Positions 48,179 to 61,100 are shown, counted from the first letter of the stretch. The stretch is 64,000 nt of DNA from an uncultured Aquimarina sp. (GCA_947500845.1 CANMTP010000005.1:209544-273543); one strand, 5' to 3'. Program-made: numbers and translations. The notes: generated by a model not told the origin, from the sequence alone.

Positions 48179-48249
48179 CACCCTGATTAAAACAACCTCT
48201 GGCGAAAAACGTGAATGTTGCTTTAACAAAACCAAAGAAACTATATAAA

Positions 48250-48600
48250 ATGGAAGATTTAGTAAAATTCGTACAAGACGAATTTGTGACAAAAAAAGAA
48301 ATTCCTGAATTTTCAGCCGGTGATACAATCACTGTGTATTATGAAATTAAAGAAGGAAGCAAAACACGTACACAGTTCTTTAGAGGAGTTGTAATCCAGA
48401 GAAGAGGTTCTGGTGCTACAGAGACTTTTACTATTAGAAAAATGTCTGGAACAATTGGTGTAGAACGTATTTTCCCTTTAAACTTACCTGCTCTTCAAAA
48501 AATTGAAGTAAACAAAAGAGGTAAAGTACGTAGAGCACGTATATTCTATTTTAGAGGACTTACCGGTAAAAAAGCACGTATAAAAGAAAAAAGAAGTTAA
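48250..48600 (+). CDS. rplS: 50S ribosomal protein L19
   Basis: L19 lies at the interface of the ribosomal subunits. FSAGDTITVYYEIKEG and TFTIRKMSGTIGVERIFP are conserved L19 segments. ATG 48250 gives the standard N-terminus MEDLVKFVQ and 116 residues; the frame is open further up to TTG 48211, which is not used by the family. Confidence 0.97.
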   Translation: MEDLVKFVQDEFVTKKEIPEFSAGDTITVYYEIKEGSKTRTQFFRGVVIQRRGSGATETFTIRKMSGTIGVERIFPLNLPALQKIEVNKRGKVRRARIFYFRGLTGKKARIKEKRS

Positions 48601-48622
48601 TTTTTATTTCTTATACAAGGTA

Positions 48623-48650
48623 AAAGGTTGCATTTCTGCAACCTTTTTTT
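48623..48650 (+). terminator. Terminator of rplS
   Basis: Perfect arms AAAGGTTGCA and TGCAACCTTT around a 4-base loop, merging into a seven-T run. Confidence 0.9.
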
Positions 48651-49016
48651 ATAAACAAAAGTTAATAACCTAAGTTCATAAAACGTTGATAACTAATATG
48701 GTAACAAGTATTGATTAACTAATCAATTTTCATTATCTTTAAATAACAAAATTACAGGTTATAAGAGATGACAAAAGGATTCCTAAACTTTGTAATACAC
48801 ACGATACGTTCTTTGAACAATTAGAAGACCAGTTTGAAATTAAAATAAATATAAAACGAAAGTTATTTTTTTGAGTACATCCTTGAAATCAATTTAAGGG
48901 CTTTACTTTGAAATAATTTCAAAATGAAATTCAAAAGAAAAAATTAAGTTTTGACACCTTTTTAATTTTAGATGGCATTAGACTATGTAAGTGAAAAACT
49001 GAAGAATTACAATCGT

Positions 49017-49068
49017 AATTTATACAAATTCAGACACCTCTATTAGTCGTAAGAGTAGTGTATAAATT
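49017..49068. repeat. Inverted repeat in the non-coding region
   Basis: Perfect 9-bp arms AATTTATAC (49017-49025) and GTATAAATT (49060-49068) enclose a smaller CTCT/AGAG stem (49038-49041, 49052-49055). It may be part of a folded RNA. Confidence 0.4.
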
Positions 49069-49199
49069 AATCAAATTATCATTTGAAAAAATTTAAATCT
49101 ACTCTAAATTGGAAATAATGATTGTATGGTATAAACAACGAAAGTTTTTATTTTATAGCGGGTAAAACAGCTAACATAGTAGATTATTATTTTCGATGA

Positions 49200-49240
49200 A
49201 GCCATATCAAAATATTCTTATATTCTTGATATGGCTTTTT
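49200..49240 (+). terminator. Orphan terminator in the non-coding region
   Basis: Perfect arms AGCCATATCAA (49200-49210) and TTGATATGGCT (49226-49236) with a 15-base loop are followed by five Ts. The nearest + strand gene upstream, rplS, has its own terminator 550 bases earlier. Confidence 0.75.
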
Positions 49241-49356
49241 ATCTTTATGAATTTGATGAAAATCAAGTTAAAAATTATTCATCTATTATTTATTTCCTTC
49301 TTTATTTTAAGAAATTCTAATTACATTCCTTTAACTCAAAACTAACAACACATAGG

Positions 49357-49387
49357 TTGCATTTACATTACTAGATTTGTATCTTCG
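49357..49387 (+). promoter_or_regulatory. Candidate promoter of the isocitrate dehydrogenase gene
   Basis: TTG (49357-49359), a 20-bp spacer and TATCTTCG (49380-49387, one mismatch to TAnnTTTG). The leader would be about 175 bases. Confidence 0.45.
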
Positions 49388-49554
49388 CGCACGGAAAATT
49401 CTATCTCAAATTGTCAATATGTAGCGACATAGTAAAAATACCATCGGTATTATTTGTTTTAGAAAAATTAAGCGACTAATCATTTCCTTAAAAAATAGAA
49501 TAATATATTAGGTATCAAAATCCTAAGTCGTAAAAAATCTAGATACCTCTATAA

Positions 49555-51792
<2,238 letters not shown>

Positions 51793-51815
51793 GATTAAAA
51801 AATATCGATAATATC

Positions 51816-51848
51816 AAACCCGTATGAAATGATCATACGGGTTTTTTT
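51816..51848 (+). terminator. Terminator of the isocitrate dehydrogenase gene
   Basis: Arms AAACCCGTATGA and TCATACGGGTTT (51833-51844) around a 5-base loop, with a T-run. Confidence 0.9.
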
Positions 51849-52067
51849 ATTCTTCTAAGCTCATGATTTAATAATTAAATAACATGTACTTATTGAAATA
51901 GTCCTTAGTTTTGATCGTTACTATGTATGGCCTATAGAATAAGATTGGTAGATAGATTTTAAGAGTTAGTATATTATTTTTTGATAAAAAATAATTGCAA
52001 TCTAATTTAGACTTACATGTATTATAAAATTCTATACCAGCTATTATAAATTTAAAATATCTTCCTT

Positions 52068-54452
52068 TTGAAAAAGCATACCTTCATTAGCTTATTAATC
52101 ACATTTTCAATACCATTCTCAATCTTTGCTCAAGAAAAGTTTACACTAAGTGGAACAGTTTCTGAACAATCCAGTAACGAAACCCTAATCGGTGTCAATA
52201 TAATCTTTCCTGAAATAGGAAAAGGAGTAGTAACCAATGAATATGGATTTTATTCCATAACCCTACCACAAGGTGTTTATAAGCTCCAAATAAGTTATTT
52301 AGGTTTTCGGGACATCACACAAGAAATAGACCTGAGCGAGGATAAAAAAATGAATTTTCAATTGATTGAAGCTTCAGAAATGCTTGATGAAGTAGTGATA
52401 ACCGAAAAAGCAGAAAAACTAAATATTAAAACCCCCCAGATGAGCCTTAATAAACTAACTGCAGGAACGATCAAGCAAATTCCTGTCGTTCTTGGTGAAG
52501 CCGATGTAATAAAATCGATCGTTCTTTTACCTGGCGTTACAAGTGGTGGTGAAGGAGCATCGGGATTCAACGTTCGGGGAGGTGCAGCAGATCAAAATCT
52601 AATTTTACTAGACGAGGCTATTATTTTTAACTCTTCTCACTTATTTGGATTCTTCTCTGTATTTAATCCCGATGCAATAAAGGATATAAAACTGTATAAG
52701 GGTGGAATACCAGCAAAATATGGAGGTCGAGTATCCTCGGTATTGGATATATATCAGAAAGAAGGAAACAGTAAAAAGTTTAGAATGAGTGGTGGCTTAG
52801 GAGCAGTGTCCAGTAGGTTATTGGCAGAAGGGCCTCTTAAAAAAGATCGAGGTGCATTTTTGGTCGGTGGAAGAGCCTCATACGCTCATCTTTTTCTACC
52901 TATCATTGATGACGAAAATAACAACGTAGCCTATTTTTATGACTTAAATACAAAACTGAATTATAAGCTCAATGAAAACAATAACTTGTTTCTTTCAGGC
53001 TATTTTGGACGTGATGTTTTTGCTATAAGCGAAAGTTTTGAAAACACCTACGGTAATACGGTGTTAAATCTAAGATGGAATCATCTGTTTTCAGATAAGC
53101 TGTTCTCTAATCTATCCCTAATATACTCAGATTACTTTTATGGATTGGAACTAGACTTTGTAGGCTTTGAATGGGATTCTGGAATCAGAAATTTCAATAT
53201 AAAATATGATTTGAACCATTATCTTAGTGATAACTTTCAGCTCAACTACGGAATCAACAATATCTACTATAGGTTCAACCCGGGAGAGATCAGACCCAAT
53301 AGTGAAGATTCTGGTATTAATCGAGAAAAACTTATCGACAAATATGCAAACGAATTTGGAGCGTATATCGATGCAGAGCATAAGATCTCTAATAATTTGA
53401 CGCTACAATATGGACTAAGACTAAGTAATTTTATAAGACTAGGGCAAGATGAATTAAATATTTATGAAAATGACAACCCCCTTTTATTTAATGAAGAACT
53501 TCAGATTTATGAATCTGCAGAACCTATTGGTACCGAAACTTTTAGCAGAAGTGATCAAATTGAAACCTTTACAAATTTAGAACCCAGAGTTGCTCTCGCG
53601 TATGCCTTTAACGATAATACATCGGTAAAAGCAAGTTATAATAGAATGGCTCAATATTTACATCTGCTTTCAAATACTAACTCTCCTACTCCACTTGACG
53701 TATGGACCCCTAGTGGTAAATACATAAAACCACAGTTACTTAATCAATATGTGCTTGGATATTTTAAGAGTATAAATGATGGAGAATATTCTTTGGAAAC
53801 CGAAGTTTTCTATAAGGATATCAAAAATCGTATCGATTATATAGATGGAGCAGATTTAATTGCCAATAATGCCATCGAACAAGATATTCTTAATGGAGAA
53901 GCTAGAGCTTATGGTCTAGAATTTTTATTACGCAAAAACGAAGGAAAGTTTAAAGGTTGGCTAGCCTATACCCTATCAAAGTCTGAGCAAAGAACGCCCG
54001 GCAGGACAGCTATAGAACCAGGAATTAATAATAATGAATGGTACAATACACCTTTTGACAAAACACATGATATATCATTTAATGGCTCTTATGAGTTAAA
54101 TCAAAAATGGAAATTTGGTGCTAATTTTGTATTTCAGACAGGGCAACCCACCAACTATCCTTCTGGACAATTTGAATATCAAGGACTAGTAGTACCTGTA
54201 TTCGATGGATCAAGAAATAGCGAGCGTTTACCAGCGTATCACAGAATAGATGTTTCGGCTACCTTAACTCCGCGAAAAAACAAAACCCGAAAATGGCAAG
54301 GAGAATGGGTATTTAGCATTTATAATTTGTATAATCGTAGAAATGCAGCTTCCATTAACTTTACAAGAAATGAAGACACGTTTAGAAACGAAGCTATTAG
54401 AACGTCAATTTTTGGAATCATACCTGCCGTAACTTACAATTTTAAATTCTAA
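52068..54452 (+). CDS. TonB-dependent outer membrane receptor
   Basis: After the signal peptide (about 1-21) lies a carboxypeptidase-regulatory-like domain (about 25-105), a plug domain (about 115-235; PGVTSGGEGASGFNVRGG and GGIPAKYGGRVSSVLDI) and a 22-strand-type barrel ending in the aromatic VTYNFKF. 794 residues. It should import a substrate using TonB energy. The start is TTG; the signal peptide begins immediately (KKHTFISLL). The DUF4249 lipoprotein gene follows 4 bases later, a standard pairing that is distinct from SusC/SusD. Substrate unknown. Confidence 0.93.
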   Translation: MKKHTFISLLITFSIPFSIFAQEKFTLSGTVSEQSSNETLIGVNIIFPEIGKGVVTNEYGFYSITLPQGVYKLQISYLGFRDITQEIDLSEDKKMNFQLIEASEMLDEVVITEKAEKLNIKTPQMSLNKLTAGTIKQIPVVLGEADVIKSIVLLPGVTSGGEGASGFNVRGGAADQNLILLDEAIIFNSSHLFGFFSVFNPDAIKDIKLYKGGIPAKYGGRVSSVLDIYQKEGNSKKFRMSGGLGAVSSRLLAEGPLKKDRGAFLVGGRASYAHLFLPIIDDENNNVAYFYDLNTKLNYKLNENNNLFLSGYFGRDVFAISESFENTYGNTVLNLRWNHLFSDKLFSNLSLIYSDYFYGLELDFVGFEWDSGIRNFNIKYDLNHYLSDNFQLNYGINNIYYRFNPGEIRPNSEDSGINREKLIDKYANEFGAYIDAEHKISNNLTLQYGLRLSNFIRLGQDELNIYENDNPLLFNEELQIYESAEPIGTETFSRSDQIETFTNLEPRVALAYAFNDNTSVKASYNRMAQYLHLLSNTNSPTPLDVWTPSGKYIKPQLLNQYVLGYFKSINDGEYSLETEVFYKDIKNRIDYIDGADLIANNAIEQDILNGEARAYGLEFLLRKNEGKFKGWLAYTLSKSEQRTPGRTAIEPGINNNEWYNTPFDKTHDISFNGSYELNQKWKFGANFVFQTGQPTNYPSGQFEYQGLVVPVFDGSRNSERLPAYHRIDVSATLTPRKNKTRKWQGEWVFSIYNLYNRRNAASINFTRNEDTFRNEAIRTSIFGIIPAVTYNFKF

Positions 54453-54456
54453 GAAA

Positions 54457-55278
54457 ATGAAAAAAATAATTTATATACTCGTCCTGACACTAATATCTTT
54501 GAGCTGTGAAGATGTCATCGAGGTAGATGTTCCAACAGGAGAACCAAGACTAGTTATAGATGCATCATTTGAGTATTATCGAAATGAAAATCCAACAACT
54601 ATTGAAGGAGGAGTAAAACTTACCTTATCAGCTCCTTTTTTTGATAACGAAGTTCCGACAGTAAGTGATGCAACAGTGTTTATCACAAATTTAAATGATA
54701 ATTCAATTATTACCTTTTCTGAATCTTCAGAACCAGGACTTTTTACACCCGATACCATAGAATTTGTTCCTGAATTTGATACTTCATATCAACTAACAGT
54801 TGTTTATGATAATGAAACTTATATCGCTACTGCACAACTTATACCTACCGTTCCTATTGACGATATTATACAAGGTGACGGTACCCTATTTGATGGAGAC
54901 GAAACAGAAATAATCGTTTTCTTTACTGATAACGGAAATCGTGACGATTTCTACCTTTTTGATTTTGACTTTAACCTTTTCCTTCCAAGTGAGGACCGTT
55001 TTTACCAAGGACAAGCATTTAACTTTTCATATTTTTATGAAGATATGGTTGCCGGTCAAGACGTTACCATAAAAATACTTGGAATAGACAAACGTTATTT
55101 TGAATATTCAGACTTACTAATACAACAAAGTGATCAAGAAGGAGGAAATCCATTTCAAACACCTCCATCTGTACTTAGAGGCAACATCATTAATATTACA
55201 GACCAAGACAACTATCCTTTAGGATATTTTAATCTTTCTGAAGCCAATCGATTTGAGTTTAGTATAGAAGAACGGTAG
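54457..55278 (+). CDS. DUF4249 family lipoprotein
   Basis: The lipobox cysteine is Cys17 in ISLSCEDVIEVD; the rest is a beta-rich DUF4249 protein, a family encoded next to TonB-dependent receptors in Bacteroidota. It probably sits on the outer membrane and helps the receptor at 52068-54452 bind its ligand, but the family is not characterised. 273 residues. Confidence 0.88.
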   Translation: MKKIIYILVLTLISLSCEDVIEVDVPTGEPRLVIDASFEYYRNENPTTIEGGVKLTLSAPFFDNEVPTVSDATVFITNLNDNSIITFSESSEPGLFTPDTIEFVPEFDTSYQLTVVYDNETYIATAQLIPTVPIDDIIQGDGTLFDGDETEIIVFFTDNGNRDDFYLFDFDFNLFLPSEDRFYQGQAFNFSYFYEDMVAGQDVTIKILGIDKRYFEYSDLLIQQSDQEGGNPFQTPPSVLRGNIINITDQDNYPLGYFNLSEANRFEFSIEER

Positions 55279-55319
55279 TATTTAAAAACAGAAGCTAGTA
55301 TCTTCACCCTAAAAATGAG

Positions 55320-55327
55320 TATTTTTG
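55320..55327 (+). promoter_or_regulatory. -7 promoter element of murQ
   Basis: TATTTTTG matches TAnnTTTG and ends only 4 bases before the murQ ATG, so the transcript would be leaderless. Confidence 0.6.
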
Positions 55328-55331
55328 GAGC

Positions 55332-56147
55332 ATGAATTTTACCAAAACCACAGAACAAGCCTCAAAATATGATCATCTGGAAAAGATGAATGTTAGTGAG
55401 CTGCTTATCAACATTAATAATGAAGATAAAACAGTACCTATCGCTGTCGAAAAATCTATTCCCCAGATCCAGGTTTTAGTAGCTGAAATTGTGAAAAAGC
55501 TTAAAAATGGTGGCAGGCTTTTTTATATAGGAGCGGGAACAAGTGGCCGATTAGGAATAGTTGATGCCAGTGAATGTCCGCCAACTTTTGGAGTTTCTCA
55601 TGACTTGGTAATTGGACTAATTGCCGGTGGAGATCATGCAATTAGAAAAGCAGTAGAATTTGCCGAAGACAGTACCACCCAGGGATGGAAAGATTTAAAG
55701 GACCACCATATTTCAGAAAAAGATGTGGTCATTGGCATCGCAGCTTCGGGAACTACTCCTTATGTTATAGGTGCATTAGAGATTTGTAATACAGAAAATA
55801 TTATTACAGGTTGTATTACTTGCAATGAAGGAAGTCCTTTGGCAAAAACTGCAAAATTTCCTATTGTAGTAACTGTTGGACCCGAATTTGTTACCGGAAG
55901 TTCTCGTATGAAAGCAGGAACAGCTCAAAAACTAGTACTAAACATGCTTTCTACCGCGACTATGATCCAATTGGGTAGAGTTAAAGGTAACAAAATGGTA
56001 GATATGCAACTTAGTAATAACAAATTAGTTGATCGAGGTACGAGAATGATTATGGAGGAGCTCGATATCGATAGAGAACAAGCTGCAGAATTGTTAAAAA
56101 AGTATGGTAGTGTTCGTAATGCAATAGACAACTATGGAACCAAATAG
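55332..56147 (+). CDS. murQ: N-acetylmuramic acid 6-phosphate etherase
   Basis: MurQ removes the lactyl ether from MurNAc 6-phosphate during recycling of cell-wall sugars. The SIS-fold motifs GAGTSGRLGIVDASECPPTFG, with the catalytic glutamate, and VGPEFVTGSSRMKAGTAQK are clear. 271 residues. The usual partner enzymes (a MurNAc kinase or anhydroMurNAc kinase) are not in the window. It overlaps the DUF6095 gene by 14 bases. Confidence 0.95.
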   Translation: MNFTKTTEQASKYDHLEKMNVSELLININNEDKTVPIAVEKSIPQIQVLVAEIVKKLKNGGRLFYIGAGTSGRLGIVDASECPPTFGVSHDLVIGLIAGGDHAIRKAVEFAEDSTTQGWKDLKDHHISEKDVVIGIAASGTTPYVIGALEICNTENIITGCITCNEGSPLAKTAKFPIVVTVGPEFVTGSSRMKAGTAQKLVLNMLSTATMIQLGRVKGNKMVDMQLSNNKLVDRGTRMIMEELDIDREQAAELLKKYGSVRNAIDNYGTK

Positions 56148-56367
56148 AACCAATAAAGAATTACTTGGTAAAGGAGTGCAACGCATGGCAATCGCGCTTA
56201 TTTTTATGTTCATTAGTCCTGTGATTATTCACTCTGCTTTCAAAAATCAAGACCATCCATTATATATTCCTATTCTACTTTTGGGATTGACAGGTGCAGG
56301 ATTTGCCATATTCATGGCTTTCAAAGGCATACGAACCATAATGGAATCGATGTTTGGAAAAAAATAA
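56134..56367 (+). CDS. DUF6095 family small membrane protein
   Basis: A 77-residue protein with two membrane helices (about 17-37 and 45-66). It resembles the DUF6095 proteins of Flavobacteriaceae, encoded after murQ. ATG 56134 lies inside murQ, so translation is coupled. Function unknown. Confidence 0.82.
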   Translation: MEPNRTNKELLGKGVQRMAIALIFMFISPVIIHSAFKNQDHPLYIPILLLGLTGAGFAIFMAFKGIRTIMESMFGKK

Positions 56368-56391
56368 ACCTCACGATTTAAAAACCATTTT

Positions 56392-56901
56392 TTAAATTCC
56401 TTCTCTCTTATTAACCGGCGACGTAGGATTATAGCCAAATCCAGGTATCTTTATTTCTATACCAAGATTATTAAGGATATATCCAATGGTAGCATAATGA
56501 TGAATAGTGTGGCTGTTGGCATGAGCAAGAATACTTTCAAGGGTATAATTAACAGTTATCTTTCCCTGTCCCATGTTATCTGTAACATGGATGAGATAGT
56601 CTGTATTTACATCAACATAAGAAGCTAGCTTTTCCTGGAGATTATGTATTTGATGTTTTGCAGCATCTTTATCTGTAGACAAGATCTCATCACGTTTACG
56701 TGTTGTTAAATCAATATTATTAGTATCTAAACCATTAATAATACAATCAAAAAAATCCAAAGTATGTCTAATATGAGAGCCTATACTAGAATAATAAGGT
56801 CCTGTAGAGGCGTCTTGATAGGTCTTTGAATCTATCATATCTAAAAGGGTGATAGCATGGTTAAGATTGTTATGGATAGAGGATATGATTTGTCGTTTCA
56901 T
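56392..56901 (-). CDS. DinB-like (four-helix) metalloprotein
   Basis: A helical protein of the DinB/YfiT fold. The likely metal histidines are in SHIRHTLDFFD and HANSHTIHHYATIGYIL. This family (named for B. subtilis DinB) is not the Y-family polymerase DinB. Functions include thiol transfer, but none can be assigned. The first ATG at 56925 would add 8 residues; I prefer 56901 (MKRQIISSI). 169 residues. Confidence 0.85.
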   Translation of the reverse strand: MKRQIISSIHNNLNHAITLLDMIDSKTYQDASTGPYYSSIGSHIRHTLDFFDCIINGLDTNNIDLTTRKRDEILSTDKDAAKHQIHNLQEKLASYVDVNTDYLIHVTDNMGQGKITVNYTLESILAHANSHTIHHYATIGYILNNLGIEIKIPGFGYNPTSPVNKREGI

Positions 56902-57097
56902 AGGGCATTTAGACGTAATATACATAATTAGCTTACATATTAAATACTTTGAAAATATAAATTTATTTTTTTAGGTGATATTAAAATATTAATTCAATAA
57001 CAACGTTTTACAAACGACTCAAGTTATAATAAAGTTCTTTTATTACAAAACAGTAAGATATTTATCACCAAAATTAAGGTTTACCCGTAAAAATTAA

Positions 57098-57117
57098 GAT
57101 AAAATACGTATTTTATC
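57098..57117. repeat. 20-bp perfect palindrome upstream of a secreted coiled-coil gene
   Basis: GATAAAATACGTATTTTATC reads the same on both strands. It lies 77-96 bases before ATG 57194, in the promoter region of that gene, and overlaps a TTTTATCGATTAA motif also found at 17696-17708. Confidence 0.55.
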
Positions 57118-57193
57118 GATTAATGACGTTTTTTTTTGGATGATACGTAAAAAATATTGTATTATTGTTTCGTGATTTAAAAGCCCCAATAGA

Positions 57194-58012
57194 ATGAAAA
57201 AAATTGCATTTATCTTATTCTTATCTTGTTTTATCCCCAAAATCAATGCTCAAAACGTATATGACGATGCATTGACTGCTGCCAGCTATGCATACTCGCA
57301 TAGTAAAAAAGCACATGGATCGAATAATGTATACCACACTCAGGAATATGCCGATAAAGCTATAGAAGCGTTTGAAAAGGTAGAAAATCTAGCAAACCAG
57401 TGTGGTTGTAAAAAGGCAAACGAGACGGCTTACCAAGCCAAAATAGATATGCAAAGCTCATTAGAACAAGATACTTATGAACGAAGCAGATTTTTTGCGA
57501 AGCGTGCAAAAGAGTTAGGTTCTAAATTATTAGAAGAATTAACGTTTTGTCAAGCTAATGTTGGTGATTATGCATACAACGAAGAAGCTTCGATTGAAGA
57601 GGAGAATGAAATTGCAGAAATTAGTCAAGAAGTATCTAGTAAACAAAAAGAACTAGAAGAAAAACGACGCCAATTAGAAATCGAACAAAGAGAATTAGAG
57701 CAGCAAATAGCAGAGCAAAATAGACAGAAAGCTGAATTTGAAGCGAGACGTGCTGCTGAGCTAAAAGAGCAAACGCTAATAAAATCAAAAGCAGAAAATG
57801 CATTGAAAAAACTGGAAAATGCATTACAAGAATTAAGTGTAGTACTTAATGAAGAGTCTACATTCGAATCACAAGCAAATTATTCGAGAAGTGAAAACGA
57901 ATTGAAAAATGAATCTCTTGATGATACAAAAACTTTCTATGTGAATAGAGCTAAAGAACTTACCCAAACGGCTATGCAGCAATTTGCTAGTTTCAACATG
58001 GTTGAAAATTAA
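57194..58012 (+). CDS. Secreted coiled-coil protein
   Basis: A signal peptide (about 1-19, ending INAQ) is followed by a helical region with two cysteine pairs (QCGCKK and the FCQ near residue 117), then a very charged coiled coil (about 135-205, rich in Glu/Gln/Lys) and a Ser/Glu-rich tail. 272 residues. No family with a known function was recognised. A periplasmic location is inferred. Strong double-hairpin termination suggests a single-gene transcript. Confidence 0.72.
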   Translation: MKKIAFILFLSCFIPKINAQNVYDDALTAASYAYSHSKKAHGSNNVYHTQEYADKAIEAFEKVENLANQCGCKKANETAYQAKIDMQSSLEQDTYERSRFFAKRAKELGSKLLEELTFCQANVGDYAYNEEASIEEENEIAEISQEVSSKQKELEEKRRQLEIEQRELEQQIAEQNRQKAEFEARRAAELKEQTLIKSKAENALKKLENALQELSVVLNEESTFESQANYSRSENELKNESLDDTKTFYVNRAKELTQTAMQQFASFNMVEN

Positions 58013-58021
58013 TTAATGCTG

Positions 58022-58088
58022 AATTTTATTTTGAGCCCCAAAATAAAATTTTTCGAGACGACACCTTGTACAAGGTGTCGTTTTTTTT
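58022..58088 (+). terminator. Double hairpin terminating the coiled-coil gene
   Basis: The first hairpin has arms AATTTTATTTT and AAAATAAAATT (58022-58050). The second is a perfect palindrome ACGACACCTTG/CAAGGTGTCGT (58058-58081) followed by eight Ts, a strong rho-independent terminator. Confidence 0.85.
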
Positions 58089-58159
58089 ACTCTCAATGAG
58101 CAAAAACAATTATTAGTTTTTACCCTGCTTCGAACCAATGAGCAGATCAATTTAATAAT

Positions 58160-61100
58160 CTAAAGGATTTTCCTTGTTCTTTTGGTAATTTCTTTTCTAT
58201 TGTAGGTGACATCAAACCTGGGATCTGATATATAAGGCATACGTTCTTGTTTAATAACTTCAATACTTAAAAAGTCAAATTCTGAGACTACTTTTCCTGT
58301 AATACGATAGATTCCTTTGCCTCGAAAAGGATATTTTTTAGCTACTGGCGGAAAATGTACGGTATCAATCCACTCTCCTTTCTGATCCAAAAATGTTCCA
58401 AAAAACATGCGTTCTCCTTTAGAAGTTCCAGTATTTTTAACAGTAACTAAATATCCATAAATCACAACAATTTTATTTAGATAAATAGCTAAATCGCTAG
58501 TTAACAAGCTACTGGTTGGTGTTGTTTGTAATAATATAAAAGGGTTGTAAAGTGTGAAGTTTAACAATTCTAGTTGATCGAAAGCACTTTCCAGATCTGT
58601 GATGGTGAATTCAGGTAGTATAAAATCTTTAGTATGCATTCTAAAAAGTTGTTGCTGAAATTCACTGGTAGTAATATGGTTACATTTATAATGTGCTTCC
58701 CACAACAAACTTCGTTTATCCTTGCCAAAGGATCTGAAAGCATCTATACGAATAAGAGTATCTAACTGCTCGATAGAAAGTGGTACCCTTTCCATAAAAT
58801 CATTCAAAGAATTAAATAACCCGTCTACTCTGGCACTCATTATTTTTAACATAGTTCGTTTTTCGAGTCCTTGTAAATGCTGAAAACCTAAATAGATTTC
58901 TTTCCCTTTAATTGTAGACTCTACAGAACTGGTGTTAATACAGGGCACATGGATAACTGCACCGCTAATTCGTGCCTCATGTATGTAAGTTTCGACTCGA
59001 TAAAATCCGCCACCATTATTAATCGTAGCTACCATATATTCCAAAGGATAGTAACATTTCAAATACAAACTCTGATAAGACTCTACAGCATAGGATGCAG
59101 AATGTCCTTTTGCAAAGGCATATCCTGCAAAACTTTCTATCTGTCGCCATACTTCAAAGATTACTTCATCGGCCTCTCCACGTTCACGACAATTAGCTAT
59201 AAACTTATCTCTTACGGCCTGAAACTCATCACGAGATCGATATTTACCACTCATTCCCCTTCGTAATACATCAGCTTCTCCTAAATCAAGTCCTGCATAA
59301 TGATGCGCTACTTTTATAACGTCTTCTTGATACACCATAACTCCATAAGTATCAGGCATGATATTCCAAAGTACAGGATGTGCTTGTTTTCTTCGTTCTG
59401 GATTTTTATGACGTAAAATATATTCTCGCATCATTCCGCTTTTTGCTACTCCCGGACGTATAATAGAACTTGCAGCCACTAGTGTTAAATAATCTCGTAC
59501 TCCTAACTTTTTTAACAACATACGCATGGCAGGAGATTCTACGTAAAAACAACCAATACATTCAGCCTTTTCGATCATGGCATTAATTTTAGGGTCTTCA
59601 AAAAAAGGCTTTGCATTATGAATGTTCGGTAAAGTAACATCAGGATGATTCTTCTTGACGATCGCAACAGCATCTTTTATTTTTCCGAGTCCTCGTTGTC
59701 CCAAAATATCGAATTTGTAAAGCCCTACATCTTCAGCAATATGCATATCAAACTGAACGGTAGGAAATCCTTTTGGAGGTAAATGAGTTGCCGAAAAATA
59801 ATGAATAGGTTTTTCAGAAATAAGAAGCCCTGCTGCATGAATACTTATATAGTTTGGTTTTCCATGTAAGTATTTTGCATACTGAAGTACCAGTTTTGAA
59901 AGTTTATCCAACTTTTGGGGATCATATTTCCCTTCACTCAGTTTATCGATTTCATGTTTAGGAAGTCCAAATACCTTTCCTAACTCACGAACAGCTCCAC
60001 TATGCTTGAAAGTAACATAGGCTCCCAGTAAAGCTGCTTGTCCGTTACGTCCAAAAGCCTCAAAAATAAATCGGGTGACATCTTCTCTATCCCAGCTAGA
60101 AAAGTCAATATCAAAATCTGGTGGGCTTGCACGATATAGGTTCATAAACCGCTCAAAATATAAATCTAATTCTATGGGATCTACATCGGTAATTTCTAAT
60201 AAAAAAGCAACAATACTATTGGCACCACTCCCACGGCCTACGTGATAATAATCTTTCGATTTCGCATACTGAATGATCTTCCAATTAATTAGAAAGAAAC
60301 TTACAAAGTTTTGTTGTTTAATTAAAGAAAGTTCTTTCGTTAAACGTTGACGTATAGAATCAGTTATTAAATCATAACGCTTTGGTAGACCCGTTTCACA
60401 AAGTTCAACAAGCTTTTTATAATCTGTATCTGCGCTATCAAAAACTGTTTTCAAATTTTGATTTTCTCTATCTTTTGAAAAATTGAATGCTATGTTGCAC
60501 TGTGATAGTAATTGCTTTGTGTTTTCAACAATATGTGGATAATCTTCAAAAGCTTTTTCAATACTTGCCAAAGGGTACATCTTATCGCCAGGTTTGCCCT
60601 GTTGTGATTCTGGTAATTTACTCAATAGCATATTAGTATCGATAGCACGTAACAATCGATGTGTATTAAAATCACGTTTATCGCGAAAAGTAACTGGATG
60701 GAGTACTACCAATTTATCAGTAAACTCACTAAGTTTCGAAAAACGTAGCTTATTAATATCGGTTAGTCCTACACCAATAAATTCATTAGTCAAAAAACTG
60801 GTTTTTTCTAATGCCAGTAATTTCTCAAAAGGATAAATAACCAGGCTATGATTAAAAGGCGGCGCCTGATCAGGAAATGCTTTTTCCCCATGCAAATGTT
60901 CAGAAAGAAATTTGTTTAGTTCTAAAAAACCTTGATTATTTTGCGCAAGGCAAACATAACATTGTTGGCCATCATTCCGAAAATCTATTCCAACAATGGG
61001 TTTTATGTCAAAAGAAGGAGCTTTTCGTATAAAATTCAAACAAGCAGAAGTGTTATTAATATCGGTTAAAGGAAACTCATTACAGCCATGTCGTTGAGCC

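Noticed and set aside
48768..48824. Small ATG frame of 18 codons in the non-coding region
   Set aside because: Too short, with no promoter element at a suitable distance and no recognisable peptide features.
52068..55278. TonB receptor pair as a SusC/SusD polysaccharide-utilisation locus
   Set aside because: The partner is a DUF4249 lipoprotein, not SusD, and no glycan-cleaving enzymes flank it; murQ acts on cell-wall sugar inside the cell and has its own promoter.
56376..56397. ATTTAAAAA/TTTTTAAAT hairpin between DUF6095 and the DinB-fold gene
   Set aside because: A pure A/T stem that overlaps the DinB-fold stop codon; it may be a weak terminator but is expected by chance at this base composition.
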